Shown: positions 52,134 to 61,325, numbered from the stretch's first letter. The stretch: 64,000 bases of DNA from Nocardia suismassiliense (GCF_900269665.1 NZ_LT985361.1:8121383-8185382), one strand, 5' to 3'. Numbers and translations are program-made. Notes: generated by a model from the letters alone, not told the origin.

Positions 52134-53645
52134 GTGACTGAGCGTAGCGAGGGAACCATAGGCGCCAACAGGGGGAACCTGCGGCCGCCGGACGCGCCCG
52201 TCCTCGGGCCGCGCCCGGTCTATCGACCCCATGTCGACAAGCACACCGCCCGCGCCTTCCGCAGGCCGGCGGGCCTTTCCGGCTCGTTCGCCGAGCCGCT
52301 GCCCCGCGGTGCCGGGCCGCTGGCGGGCCAGGACGCCCAGAACCGCCCGCCGGACGCCGTGCTCGCCGAGGCGTTCGGTCGCCCCGAGGGTTCTGCCGAA
52401 CTCTTGCAGCGCGATCCCGACGCCGCCGACACCAGTACACCGGTGGCCGGTCCGGTCGATCCGTGGCGTGACCCGACTTCCGCAGCCCGCCTCGGCGCCC
52501 CCGCGGTGCCGACCCCCAAGGCCGAACCGCTGCCGCAAGCCCACCGCCTCAGTGCCCGCGAGGTCCTCTTCGGCTCCCGCGTCGCCCCCAAGGCGCTCGC
52601 ATTGCTCGCGCTCGTCGCCCTCGCCGTCGGCGTGCTCGGCGGTCTGGTCGGCAGGCTGACAGCCGAACAGGCCTCCAGCCTCACCTCGCGCCCGGTGACG
52701 CTGAAGCAGACCGACGACGACGGCGAGCAGCCGCACAGCCAGATCGCCAACGTCGCCAACGCGGTGCTGCCGTCGGTGGTGTCCATCCGGGTCACCGTCG
52801 GCGACAACGGCGCGACCGGCTCCGGCGTGGTGCTCGACGGCCAGGGCTACCTCGCGACGAACAATCACGTGGTCTCGATGGCCGCCCAGGACAAGTCGAA
52901 TCGGGCCACCATCCAGGTCCAGTTCTCCGACGGCACCAAGGTGCCCGCGAACATCGTCGGGCGCGACCCGAAGACCGACCTCGCCGTGCTCAAGGTCGAC
53001 GTCAAGAACCTCACCGTCGCCAAGCTCGGCAAATCCGACGACGTCCAGGTCGGCGACGAGGTGCTGGCCATCGGTTCGCCGCTCGGGCTGAGCAAGACGG
53101 TCACCTCCGGCATCGTCAGCGCATTGCACCGCCCGGTGAACCTGGAGGGCGAAGGCAGCGACACCAAGGCGGTGATCGACGCGGTGCAGACCGACGCCTC
53201 GATCAACCCCGGCAACTCCGGTGGCGCGCTGGTCGACATGGAGGGCAGGCTGATCGGCATCAATACTGCGATCCGCAGCGAATCCGGCGGCTCGGTCGGC
53301 CTCGGCTTCGCCATCCCGGTCGACCGGGTGACCAGCGTGGCGCAGACGCTGATCCGCGACGGCGCCATCCATCACGCGCAGCTCGGCGTCAGCGCGCAGA
53401 CGAAGAACGTGGCCAACGAGGTCATCTCCGGAGCCAGGGTCGCCGATGTCTCGCCGGGCAGCCCCGCCGCCAAAGCCGGCATCGTCGAGGGCGACGTCAT
53501 CGTGAAAGTCGGTGATCGCGAGGTGACCTCGCGCGACGAGCTCGTCGTCGCGGTGCAGATGCACAAGATCGGCGACACGGTGAACGTGCAGTTGATCCGA
53601 GATGGCAGGCGGGTGGACGTGACGGCCACCCTGGAATCCGACTGA
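52134..53645 (+). CDS. htrA: HtrA/DegP-family membrane-anchored serine protease
   Basis: 503 residues. A ~150-residue Pro/Ala-rich cytosolic region, one membrane segment (about 153-174), then the trypsin-like domain with H245 (NNHVV), D282 (KTDLAV) and S362 (NPGNSGGA), and a C-terminal PDZ domain (about 405-495). GTG start 10 bases after rseA. Expected to handle misfolded proteins outside the membrane; SigE-linked position implies induction by envelope stress. Confidence 0.95.
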   Translation: MTERSEGTIGANRGNLRPPDAPVLGPRPVYRPHVDKHTARAFRRPAGLSGSFAEPLPRGAGPLAGQDAQNRPPDAVLAEAFGRPEGSAELLQRDPDAADTSTPVAGPVDPWRDPTSAARLGAPAVPTPKAEPLPQAHRLSAREVLFGSRVAPKALALLALVALAVGVLGGLVGRLTAEQASSLTSRPVTLKQTDDDGEQPHSQIANVANAVLPSVVSIRVTVGDNGATGSGVVLDGQGYLATNNHVVSMAAQDKSNRATIQVQFSDGTKVPANIVGRDPKTDLAVLKVDVKNLTVAKLGKSDDVQVGDEVLAIGSPLGLSKTVTSGIVSALHRPVNLEGEGSDTKAVIDAVQTDASINPGNSGGALVDMEGRLIGINTAIRSESGGSVGLGFAIPVDRVTSVAQTLIRDGAIHHAQLGVSAQTKNVANEVISGARVADVSPGSPAAKAGIVEGDVIVKVGDREVTSRDELVVAVQMHKIGDTVNVQLIRDGRRVDVTATLESD

Positions 53646-53678
53646 GCCGCTGGTCGAATGGCCGGGTAGCCTGGTTGG

Positions 53679-54095
53679 GTGTTCAGCAGCATCGGCTGGA
53701 GCGAGATGATGATCTTGCTCGTCGCCGCCCTCGTGATCCTCGGACCGGAGCGACTGCCCGGCGCGGTTCGCTGGACCACGCGCAGCCTGCGTCAGGTGCG
53801 CGACTACGCCAGCGGCGCGACCTCGCAGCTCAAGGACGAGCTCGGCCCGGAGTTCGAGGACTTGCGCAAGCCGCTGGCCGACCTGAACGAGCTGCGCGGC
53901 ATGAGCCCGCGCTCGATGGTGACCAAACATCTTCTCAATGGCGACGATTCGATCTTCCGCAATATGGAGGACGCACTGCCGGACAAGAAGGACATTTACG
54001 GCACGAACAGCGGCATGCCGGACTATCCGATGCCCAAGCTGGAAAAGCCGTTGGAGCGCAACGAACGTCCCCCGATCGACACCGACGCCACCTGA
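53679..54095 (+). CDS. tatB: Sec-independent protein translocase TatB
   Basis: 138 residues, GTG start. A single N-terminal membrane helix starts with FSSIGWSEMMILLVAALVILGPERLPG, including the Glu and Gly-Pro hinge, followed by an amphipathic helix and a long charged tail, the normal TatB layout. Sits at the end of the sigE block, as in mycobacteria; tatA and tatC are not in the window. Confidence 0.93.
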   Translation: MFSSIGWSEMMILLVAALVILGPERLPGAVRWTTRSLRQVRDYASGATSQLKDELGPEFEDLRKPLADLNELRGMSPRSMVTKHLLNGDDSIFRNMEDALPDKKDIYGTNSGMPDYPMPKLEKPLERNERPPIDTDAT

Positions 54096-54198
54096 GTTCA
54101 CCCGCCTAGCGGACCGCCTCGGTCGAGGCTGCCGGACTGCCATTCTCCGACAAATGCCGGCCCGAACGCGTCACGAGAAGGCCGCAGTGTCAACCGAA

Positions 54199-54228
54199 CT
54201 AGACACTTTGGCCTGTCCAGCTGTCTAG
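54199..54228. promoter_or_regulatory. Operator-like inverted repeat CTAGACA-N16-TGTCTAG
   Basis: The two 7-base arms are exact complements and end 9 bases before the ATG of the HTH protein. A second pair, AGTGTC (54186) and GACACT (54202), overlaps the left arm. Both point to a dimeric DNA-binding protein acting at this promoter, possibly the HTH protein itself. Confidence 0.55.
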
Positions 54229-54237
54229 ACTTCCCAC

Positions 54238-55095
54238 ATGTCGGCCGATGACGTGGCGCGCGTTTTCGCGATCGAGGACAAGGTCGAGCGATTGAAGGCG
54301 GCCACCGATGGTGTGGCTGCGGCCCAGCAGACCATCAACGAGCTCACCAGGATCCGCCGTGCGGTGATCAGGGAGCTCCACGCCGAAGGCTGGACATTCG
54401 CCAGAATCGGTGCGGCAGCCGGGCTTTCCCGCGCTCGAATCCATCAGGTGAGTACCCAGGGTCCCGCACCGGAGGGTTTGTTCTTCGGGCACGGGACGCT
54501 CACGGTGCTGGTGCCGGAGGTACGGGCGGGCCGAGTGATCGGCGCACCGGATCCCGCGGCGCCGCATCGGCTCGTCGAGCTACTACGCGAGCTGGGCTTC
54601 ACCGCATCGATCGAACACTTCCTACCCGGCAGACCGGTCGACCTGAACCGGGACGGTCTGATCGTGCTCGGCGGGCCGGAGCTCTCGCCCAGCGTGCGGC
54701 AGCTGATCGCGGCCGATCCGCGGCTGCGGCGCGCGGTGGCCAGGGCGGGCGACGCCAGGCGCGGCATCGAGGACCGGGCCGCGCGGCGGGTGTATCGGCC
54801 CGGCGGACCCGACCCCCATGACATCGCCTACCTGGCACGACTGCCACGTCCGGACGGGCGCGGCAGCGTGCTGATAATCGACGGCATGCACCCGCCGGGT
54901 TCGCTCGGTGCCATTCGTTTGCTCGCCACCCGGCTGGCCACCCTGCACGAACGAGCGAGCACCCACTTGTTCTCGGTGCTGGTCGCCTGCCGGTTCGACC
55001 GGGCGACCGGCGAGCCGCTGGAAGCCGAGCTACTCACGCCGGTCTACCGGCACGCCCCCGAAACCCGTTTGCCCGCACCGGGTATCCGTCGCTGA
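54238..55095 (+). CDS. HTH-containing protein of unknown function
   Basis: 285 residues. Residues ~1-75 form a helical region ending in a sigma-region-4-like helix-turn-helix (EGWTFARIGAAAGLSRARIHQVS). The C-terminal ~200 residues are an alpha/beta domain (GLIVLGGPELSPSVRQLIAADPRLRR; SVLIIDGMHPPGSLGAIRLLA; LVACRFDRATGEPLEAELLTPVYRH) that I cannot assign; its arrangement could hold a nucleotide-like or phosphorylated ligand. A perfect inverted repeat next to the start codon fits autoregulation. It may be a ligand-responsive regulator; this is inference. Confidence 0.6.
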   Translation: MSADDVARVFAIEDKVERLKAATDGVAAAQQTINELTRIRRAVIRELHAEGWTFARIGAAAGLSRARIHQVSTQGPAPEGLFFGHGTLTVLVPEVRAGRVIGAPDPAAPHRLVELLRELGFTASIEHFLPGRPVDLNRDGLIVLGGPELSPSVRQLIAADPRLRRAVARAGDARRGIEDRAARRVYRPGGPDPHDIAYLARLPRPDGRGSVLIIDGMHPPGSLGAIRLLATRLATLHERASTHLFSVLVACRFDRATGEPLEAELLTPVYRHAPETRLPAPGIRR

Positions 55096-55243
55096 TTTCC
55101 GCTGACAATCGAGCCGGCACCGGGCGTGGCCGATGACAACCGTGACCGAATTGTGTCTCAGGTCACTCGGGTCTTCCCTTAGGCGAATCGCGGTGCGATG
55201 CTTGAATAGCTAGAAGATAACTATGCGTGATAGGTGAGCTCTG

Positions 55244-55816
55244 ATGAGTGTTGAACGTTCGATGGCGGCCAGCTCCGCGCCCACGGTCCGGACGGCGCGA
55301 CGGCAGCCGGTCGAGCAGGCACCGACCGCCACCGTCGACGCGGCCGAGCCGATCCTCACGACCCATCGGGTCACCTACAGCGACCGGCTGAAATTGTTCA
55401 TCGGCACCGGTGAGAGCATCGACAACTTCCTGCGCCCGCTGCGCAGGCTGGACGGCCACCACCGTTTCTCGGTCCAGCTGACCCGCCTGCCCGCGCCGAT
55501 GCGCCCCGCCGACATCACCCCCGCGATCAGCTCCGCACCCGGCCAGAACTATCTGCGCTGCACCGGCTCGGCCGACGCGCTGATCCTGGAGTTGCACACC
55601 CGCGTCGACGGCGCGGCGCGCCGGTGTGTCGTCGGCCGTGCGGGCAGCCGCGACGGTGAGCCCGGCATCTGCGTGCAGGTTCCGGAGAGCATGCCTGCGC
55701 CGTGGATCTACCCGGACGAGGTGTTCACCGCCGAGGACGCGGCCGAGATCTTCGCGGGCTACTTCCACACCGGCACGGTCCCACCCGGCCTCGCACTGCG
55801 CGAAACGGCCGAATGA
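55244..55816 (+). CDS. Hypothetical protein with Imm1-like C-terminal pattern
   Basis: 190 residues, no signal or membrane segment. A disordered Ala/Thr-rich N-terminus leads into a beta-rich core (FRPLRRLDGHHRFSVQLTRL-type alternation). The end reads YPDEVFTAEDAAEIFAGYFHTGTVPPGLALRE, which resembles the C-terminal end of Imm1-like proteins; the match is weak and from memory. The following small membrane-protein gene starts 22 bases later, so the two may be cotranscribed. Confidence 0.5.
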   Translation: MSVERSMAASSAPTVRTARRQPVEQAPTATVDAAEPILTTHRVTYSDRLKLFIGTGESIDNFLRPLRRLDGHHRFSVQLTRLPAPMRPADITPAISSAPGQNYLRCTGSADALILELHTRVDGAARRCVVGRAGSRDGEPGICVQVPESMPAPWIYPDEVFTAEDAAEIFAGYFHTGTVPPGLALRETAE

Positions 55817-55838
55817 TGCGTGTCCCGAGGAGGCAGTG

Positions 55839-56060
55839 ATGAATCCGCTCGCCATCGCCGGCGGCGCCCTCTTGGCGCTCGGCCTGCTCATCCTGATCGT
55901 CACCATGCTGCGCAGACCCGCCGAGTCGCCGGAACACCTGACCGTCGCCGCGCTGCAACGGCGACTCGCCGAGGAGGACGCTCCGGCGGCCGACGCGACG
56001 GCCGAACGCCTGGTCGCGCCGGAGATGCAGCACGCGAGCGCGCGGCAACGAGAGTCCTGA
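55839..56060 (+). CDS. Small single-TM protein
   Basis: 73 residues. One N-terminal membrane segment (about 4-23) followed by a charged helical tail (HLTVAALQRRLAEED). GAGGAGG lies 7 bases upstream of the ATG. Not recognised; cotranscription with the preceding gene is likely. Confidence 0.65.
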   Translation: MNPLAIAGGALLALGLLILIVTMLRRPAESPEHLTVAALQRRLAEEDAPAADATAERLVAPEMQHASARQRES

Positions 56061-56144
56061 CCCGCGCGCACGGACGAATAGCTTTCGAGTAGCTAGGCTC
56101 GAGGTAGCCGGTCTACTCCGGCGTGCCGGCTCGAGAGAGGATCC

Positions 56145-57227
56145 GTGCTGATGCGCGCAATGCTCGAGCAGTTGACAGCCCTCGCCGGGCAGGGGCCGGT
56201 GGCCCTGGCTCGGGTGGTCGATACGACCGGTCCCGGGCCGCGCGAAACGGGGGCCGCGATGATCGTCACCGGCTCGGGTGAGATCGCCGGCTCGCTGTCG
56301 GGCGGTTGTGTGGAGGCCGCGGTCGTCGAGACGGCGCGTCAGGTGCTGGCCACCGGCCAAGCGGTGACCGACCGGTTCGGCTATGCCGACGGCGACGGTC
56401 TCGCGGTCGGGCTGACCTGTGGCGGCGAGATCGAGGTCTTCGTCGAAAAGGTGGGACCGGAGCATCTCCCGATGCTGTCGGAGTTGCACCGGCGGATCAC
56501 CGACGGCAGCCCCGTCGCGCTGGCCACCCGGCTGGACGCGACGGCGCAATGGAAGTTGTCGCACACCGGCTCGGCCGAGCCGTGGCACGGCGTCGATCGC
56601 GACGTGCTCGCGTTGCTCGCCGCGGGCCACAGCGGCGTGGTCGGGGCCGACGAATGCGAGGCCGACGCCTCACCGCGTCCGCGGGTTTTCGTGCAGGTCT
56701 TCGCCACACCCGCACGGATGATCCTGGCCGGTGCCAATGATTTCGTGCGCGCCCTCAGCCGCACCGGCCGCCAACTCGGCTATCGGGTCACCGTCGTCGA
56801 TGCCCGCGAAACTTTCGCCACCCCGGCGCGTTTCCCGTCCGCGCACGAGGTCGTGGTGGACTGGCCGCACCGGTATCTGCGCACCGAGCACGAGGCCGGG
56901 CGCATCGACGGGCGCACCGTGGTCTGTGTACTCACCCACGACACCAAGTTCGACGTGCCGACCATCGTGGCGGCGTTGGGCATCGAGGACATCGCCTTCG
57001 TCGGCGCACTCGGTTCCCGCCGTACACACGCCGAACGCACCGATCGACTACGCGCCGCCGGCGTCACCGAAAGCAGCCTCGCGCGGCTGAAAAGCCCACT
57101 CGGCCTAGACCTCAACGCCCGCACCCCGGACGAGACCGCCATCTCCATCGCCGCCCAGATCCTCGCCGACCGCGGCAACGCCTCGGCCCGCCCCCTCGAT
57201 CGCACCGACGGCCCCATCCACCGCTGA
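56145..57227 (+). CDS. XdhC/CoxI-family molybdoenzyme maturation factor
   Basis: 360 residues, GTG start with GAGAGAGG upstream. The N-terminal XdhC_CoxI domain (ALARVVDTTGPGPRETGAAMIVTGSGEIAGSLSGGCVEAAV) and the C-terminal Rossmann domain (IAFVGALGSRRTHAERTDRLRAAG) are complete. Such proteins bind Mo-cofactor, add the terminal sulfur and insert it into xanthine-oxidase-family enzymes (PaoD in E. coli). It converges with the PaoABC-type operon, so it probably serves that enzyme although it is not in the same transcript. Confidence 0.92.
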   Translation: MLMRAMLEQLTALAGQGPVALARVVDTTGPGPRETGAAMIVTGSGEIAGSLSGGCVEAAVVETARQVLATGQAVTDRFGYADGDGLAVGLTCGGEIEVFVEKVGPEHLPMLSELHRRITDGSPVALATRLDATAQWKLSHTGSAEPWHGVDRDVLALLAAGHSGVVGADECEADASPRPRVFVQVFATPARMILAGANDFVRALSRTGRQLGYRVTVVDARETFATPARFPSAHEVVVDWPHRYLRTEHEAGRIDGRTVVCVLTHDTKFDVPTIVAALGIEDIAFVGALGSRRTHAERTDRLRAAGVTESSLARLKSPLGLDLNARTPDETAISIAAQILADRGNASARPLDRTDGPIHR

Positions 57228-57254
57228 CCCAGGCCCAGCAGTCAGCCAAAGGGC

Positions 57255-57322
57255 GCACCCTTTGTCGGAACCTGCACCGCTTGTGGCCGCCCGGAAGCGG
57301 TGCGGATCCCGAGAGAGGGTGC
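57255..57322. terminator. Nested bidirectional terminator between xdhC and the molybdoenzyme operon
   Basis: An inner perfect 9-bp stem, GCACCGCTT/AAGCGGTGC (57274-57303), lies inside an outer pair, GCACCCT/AGGGTGC (57255-57322), between two convergent transcription units. Confidence 0.75.
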
Positions 57323-57331
57323 GGGCTCAGC

Positions 57332-59575
57332 TCAGAGCAGGTGTTCGATGCGCTGGGGGATGTCGCGGATGGATTGGCCGGTGGCGTGGTGCACGGCGTT
57401 GACGATGGCGGCGGCGGCGCCGATCATGCCGAGTTCGCCGATGCCCTTGACGCCCAACGGGTTCACCACCGTGTCGTCGACCGGTACGAAGGAGATGTCG
57501 ACCTCGGGGGCGTCGGCGTTGACCGGCAGCAGGTATTCCAGCAGTGACGCATTGGCCCAGCGGCCGTCCCTGGGGTCGGGCAGGCTGGCCTCCATCAGGG
57601 CTTGGGACAGACCCCAGTTCATGCCGCCCAGCACCTGGCTGCGCGCCAGCTTCACGTTGAGCACCCGGCCGGGCGCGAAGGCGCCGACCATCCGGCGGAC
57701 CCGGACGAGGCCGAGTTCCGGATCCACCGCGACCTCCGCGAACTGGGCCCCGAAGCTCATCTTCGCGTAGCCCGACGGGGCGGTGTCCGGCCGCCAGCTA
57801 CCGGTGGTCTCGATATCCGAAAGATGGTTGCGCTCCAGCACTTCCGCGTAGGCATCGCACACCGAGGGGTCCTCGATCAATCGCAGCACGCCCGCGACGC
57901 CTTCGATCTCGTCGGGCGTCCGGCCGCGCAGCGGCGAGTCGATGTCGGCGACCGCGATGTCGATGAGCTGGGCGAGCAGCTGGGTGCAGGTGGTGTGCAC
58001 CGCGGCGCTGACCGCGCTCGCGCCGATCGAGCCGACGGTGGCCGCGATATTCGGGTAGTCGGTGTTGCCGATCTCGAAGCGGATGCGGTCGAACGGCATG
58101 CCCATGGCGTCGCAGGCGACCTGGGACATGGCGGTCGCGACACCGGTGCCGAACTCCTGGGTACCGGTCTGCACGACCAGTGAGCCGTCCGCACGCAATC
58201 GGGCGTGGGCACGTTGCGGCTGGCCCGGTTCGTACACCGGGTAGCCCGCGGTGCCGACACCCCAGCCGATCAACCAGTTGCCGTCGGTGTGTGACCCGGG
58301 GGTCTGGTTACGCCCGTCCCAGCCGAAGCGCTCGGCGGCCAGCCGCAGGCAGTCGAGGTAACCGTCCGAGCTCCACGGGTTTCCGCTCTCCGGGTCGACG
58401 GCGGCGTGGTTGCGCAGCCGCAGCTCCACCGGGTCGGCACCGAGCTGTTCGGCGAGTTCGTCGATGGCGCATTCCAGCGCGATCATGCCGGACGCCTCGC
58501 CCGGCCCGCGCATGAAGGTCGGCGTCATCGTATTGCCCTTGATCAGCCGATACTGCCCCTCCCAGTGCGGGATTCCGTACGCCTTGCTCGCCACCTCCAG
58601 TGACGGCTCGGCCCAGTCGTCGAAATGCGAAGTGACGGAGAGCTTGTGGTGCCGCAGCCCGGTGAACCGGCCGTCGGCGTCGCAGACCAGGGTGACGCGC
58701 TGCTCCTGCTCTTCCCGTAATCCGGTGCCGTAGAACATCTGCTCGCGGTTCAGGATCACCCGGATCGGCCTGCCCAGCTCGCGCGCGATCAGCGGGGCGA
58801 GCGTGACGTGCGGCCACATCAGGGCTTTGGCGCCGAACCCGCCGCCGACATAATCGGCGACGACCCGCACCTTGCTCGGCGAGATGCCGAGGTGGGCCGC
58901 GATGGTCAGCTGGCTGGCCACGATGCCCTGGGTGGCGTCGTAGACGGTGACCGAATCCCCGTTCCACATCGCGGCGGTGACCGAGCATTCGATCGGATTG
59001 TGGTGGTTGGCGGCGAAGCGGAAGGTCGCGTCGACGGTGTGCGCGGCGGCCGCGCTCGCGCTCGCGAAGTCGCCGCGCGACTGGGATGCGGGGACCATGC
59101 CCGCGAAGATGCTGTCGGGCAGGTACTGCTCGGCGCGTCCGTCGTCCAACTGCACCAGGGCGGGTTTCGCGTCGTAGGTGGCCTCGACCAGCCGGGCGGC
59201 CTGCTGGGCCACCTCGAAGGTGTCCGCGACCACGACGGCGATCGGCTGGCCGAAGTAGTGGATCGTGGTGTCCTGCATGGGAAAGAAGGTCTGCCCGGGC
59301 GAGGGCTGGCCGAACAGCGACGGCATCAGCGGCACCGACGGGACCCGCGGCAGATTCTCGTGGGTGAGCACCGCCACCGCACCGGCGCGCAACGCGTGGC
59401 TGACGTCGATAGATGTCACTGTGCCGCTGCCGATCTCGGCACCGACGATCACGCCGTAGGCGGCGTTCGGCATCGGGATCTCGGCGGTATACCTCGCGGC
59501 GCCGGTGACCTTGGCATGCCCGTCGATCCGGTCGAGGCCCTGGCCGACGAGCTTCGGGGCGGTGGGTGCGCTCAT
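57332..59575 (-). CDS. Molybdopterin-binding subunit of a xanthine-oxidase-family aldehyde oxidase (PaoC-like)
   Basis: 747 residues. AP-type start (KLVGQGLDRIDGHAKVTGAARYTAEIP), then GGGFGAKALMWPH, RGPGEASGMIALECAIDELAEQLG and, near the C-terminus, GVKGIGELGMIGAAAAIVNAVHHATG with the catalytic glutamate (about residue 713). These are Mo-cofactor and active-site segments of the family. It is the last gene of a 2Fe-2S, FAD, Mo operon; the ATG overlaps the FAD-subunit stop (ATGA). Aldehydes or N-heterocycles are likely substrates. Confidence 0.93.
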   Translation of the reverse strand: MSAPTAPKLVGQGLDRIDGHAKVTGAARYTAEIPMPNAAYGVIVGAEIGSGTVTSIDVSHALRAGAVAVLTHENLPRVPSVPLMPSLFGQPSPGQTFFPMQDTTIHYFGQPIAVVVADTFEVAQQAARLVEATYDAKPALVQLDDGRAEQYLPDSIFAGMVPASQSRGDFASASAAAAHTVDATFRFAANHHNPIECSVTAAMWNGDSVTVYDATQGIVASQLTIAAHLGISPSKVRVVADYVGGGFGAKALMWPHVTLAPLIARELGRPIRVILNREQMFYGTGLREEQEQRVTLVCDADGRFTGLRHHKLSVTSHFDDWAEPSLEVASKAYGIPHWEGQYRLIKGNTMTPTFMRGPGEASGMIALECAIDELAEQLGADPVELRLRNHAAVDPESGNPWSSDGYLDCLRLAAERFGWDGRNQTPGSHTDGNWLIGWGVGTAGYPVYEPGQPQRAHARLRADGSLVVQTGTQEFGTGVATAMSQVACDAMGMPFDRIRFEIGNTDYPNIAATVGSIGASAVSAAVHTTCTQLLAQLIDIAVADIDSPLRGRTPDEIEGVAGVLRLIEDPSVCDAYAEVLERNHLSDIETTGSWRPDTAPSGYAKMSFGAQFAEVAVDPELGLVRVRRMVGAFAPGRVLNVKLARSQVLGGMNWGLSQALMEASLPDPRDGRWANASLLEYLLPVNADAPEVDISFVPVDDTVVNPLGVKGIGELGMIGAAAAIVNAVHHATGQSIRDIPQRIEHLL

Positions 59576-60582
59576 TTCCGGCCTCCCCGCTGCGTGATCT
59601 GCGCGGTGACCGTCTCCAGCGTGCGCACCATGGTGCGCTGTGCCAGTTCGATTTTGAACCGGTTCATCTCGTGGCTGTCGTCGGCGGCCGCGAGCTCGGT
59701 GGCCGCCGCCGCGGCGAAATTCTCCTTGGTGGCGGGCTTGCCGATCAGCAGCGCCTCGGCCATCTTGGCGCGCCAGGGCTTGGTCGCCACGCCGCCGAGG
59801 CCGATGCGAACATCACTGACCGCGCCGTCGGTCAGCTCGAGCGCCACGGCCGCGGAAGCGGCGGCGAACTCATAGGATTCGCGGTCGCGCACCTTCAGGT
59901 AGTGCGAGTTCCGCGCGAAAGGCAACGGTGGCACGTCGATTCGCACGATCAGCTCGTCGGCGGTGATCGGATGTTCGAGATGCGGTGTGTCGCCGGGCAG
60001 CAGGAAGAAGTCGTCGAAGGCGATGGCGCGGGTGCCGCGCGGTCCCTGCACCTGCACGACGGCGTCGAGGGCGGTCAGCGGGATAGCCATATCGGAGGGG
60101 TGCATGGCGAAACAGTGCTCGCTGGTGCCCAATACGGCATTGCCGCGGTGCAGCCCCTCCTGCGCGCCGCACCCGCTACCGGGGTCGCGTTTGTTGCAGG
60201 CGTAGGCGATATCGCGGAACTGCGGGCAGCGCACCCGCTGCATCAGGTTGCCGCCCATCGAGGCCATATTGCGGATCTGCGCGGACGCGCCCTTGGCCAG
60301 CGCGATGGACAGGAACGGAAAGCGTTCCACGACACCGGGATCGGCGGCGACCTCACTCATCCGGACCATCGCGCCGATGCGCAGGCCACCGTCGGAGCGG
60401 TGCTCCAGGTCGGTGAGCGGCAACCGGTTGATGTCGACCACGTTGTCCGGTTCCATCGCGCCGATCCGCAGCATGTCCACCAAAGTGGTGCCGCCGGCCA
60501 GGAATACGGTGTTCGGGCGGGCGGTCACCGCGGCGAGCGCCTGGTCGACCGTCTCGGCGCGGGCGAAGGCGATGGGCTTCAT
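59572..60582 (-). CDS. FAD-binding subunit with extra 4Fe-4S cysteines (PaoB/YagS-like)
   Basis: 336 residues. FAD motif LAGGTTLVDMLRIG (about 29-41) and ASMGGNLMQRVRCP. Four cysteines in the insert (C119, C129, C138, C157) match the pattern of E. coli PaoB, which carries an additional [4Fe-4S] cluster absent from most xanthine-oxidase-type FAD subunits. Overlaps the 2Fe-2S subunit stop by 4 bases and the Mo subunit start by 4, so translation of all three is coupled. Confidence 0.92.
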   Translation of the reverse strand: MKPIAFARAETVDQALAAVTARPNTVFLAGGTTLVDMLRIGAMEPDNVVDINRLPLTDLEHRSDGGLRIGAMVRMSEVAADPGVVERFPFLSIALAKGASAQIRNMASMGGNLMQRVRCPQFRDIAYACNKRDPGSGCGAQEGLHRGNAVLGTSEHCFAMHPSDMAIPLTALDAVVQVQGPRGTRAIAFDDFFLLPGDTPHLEHPITADELIVRIDVPPLPFARNSHYLKVRDRESYEFAAASAAVALELTDGAVSDVRIGLGGVATKPWRAKMAEALLIGKPATKENFAAAAATELAAADDSHEMNRFKIELAQRTMVRTLETVTAQITQRGGRK

Positions 60583-61112
60583 CGGGTCTCCCCCAGCTCG
60601 GCCTCGGCGCTCTTTATCGCGTCCCTGATGTTCTGATAGGCGGCGCAGCGGCAGATATTGCCGCTCATCCATTCGGCGATCTCCGCGTCGCTGCCGGTGT
60701 GGCCCTCTTCGATGCATTTGATCGCCGACATGATCTGTCCCGGCGTGCAGTAGCCGCATTGGAAGCCGTCGCAGCTGATGAACGCGCGCTGCACCGGATG
60801 CAGTTCCTCGCCCTCCGCGACACCCTCGATCGTGGTGACCTCGCGCCCTTCCATGCTCAATGCCAAGGTGAGGCAGGATAATTCGCGCTTACCGTCGACC
60901 CATACCGTGCACGCTCCGCACGCACCCTGGTCGCACCCCTTCTTGGTGCCGGTGAGCCGGAGGTATTCGCGCAGGGCGTCGAGCAGGCTGACTCTCGGTT
61001 CCAATGCCACCGGGAAAACGTGGCCGTTCACCCGCAATGTCGCCAACGTGTAATCGGGACCGGCAAACTCTGGTTGCCGCGTGTCCTGCTTGGGTAGCTC
61101 ACCAATAGTCAT
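60579..61112 (-). CDS. 2Fe-2S subunit of the aldehyde oxidase (PaoA-like)
   Basis: 177 residues. First cluster C60, C65, C68, C80 (CDQGACGACTVWVDG...C) and second C119, C122, C154, C156 (CGYC...CRC), the two [2Fe-2S] sites of the family. Unlike E. coli PaoA there is no twin-arginine signal, so the enzyme should stay in the cytoplasm. First gene of the operon; the ATG is preceded by a weakly matching site. Confidence 0.93.
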   Translation of the reverse strand: MTIGELPKQDTRQPEFAGPDYTLATLRVNGHVFPVALEPRVSLLDALREYLRLTGTKKGCDQGACGACTVWVDGKRELSCLTLALSMEGREVTTIEGVAEGEELHPVQRAFISCDGFQCGYCTPGQIMSAIKCIEEGHTGSDAEIAEWMSGNICRCAAYQNIRDAIKSAEAELGETR

Positions 61113-61276
61113 TGACGTATCTCCTGCTCATGAGCGTGCGATGGGCGCAACACCGTGAAGTACAGAAAGCGAACGTAAGACCATCCCCACCCTAGCGTCC
61201 GATCAGCTAACGTGCTGGGCAAAATCGTGAATGCGCACATCGCATACGTTGTCAGCGCAGGTGATTGGGTGAAAAG

Positions 61277-61313
61277 CAGTGAACCCGAGCGCCGACGGCA
61301 CCCGGGTTCACTG
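61277..61313 (-). terminator. Terminator of the fadD6-folP-gpgS genes
   Basis: CAGTGAACCCG and CGGGTTCACTG form a perfect 11-bp stem 12 bases past the gpgS stop; on the minus strand it is followed by CTTTTC. Confidence 0.85.
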
Positions 61314-61325
61314 ATCAGGCGGTAT

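Noticed and set aside
52104..54143. A 679-codon minus-strand frame opposite htrA and tatB
   Set aside because: HtrA catalytic residues and the TatB helix are unambiguous on the plus strand; the antisense frame is a composition artefact.
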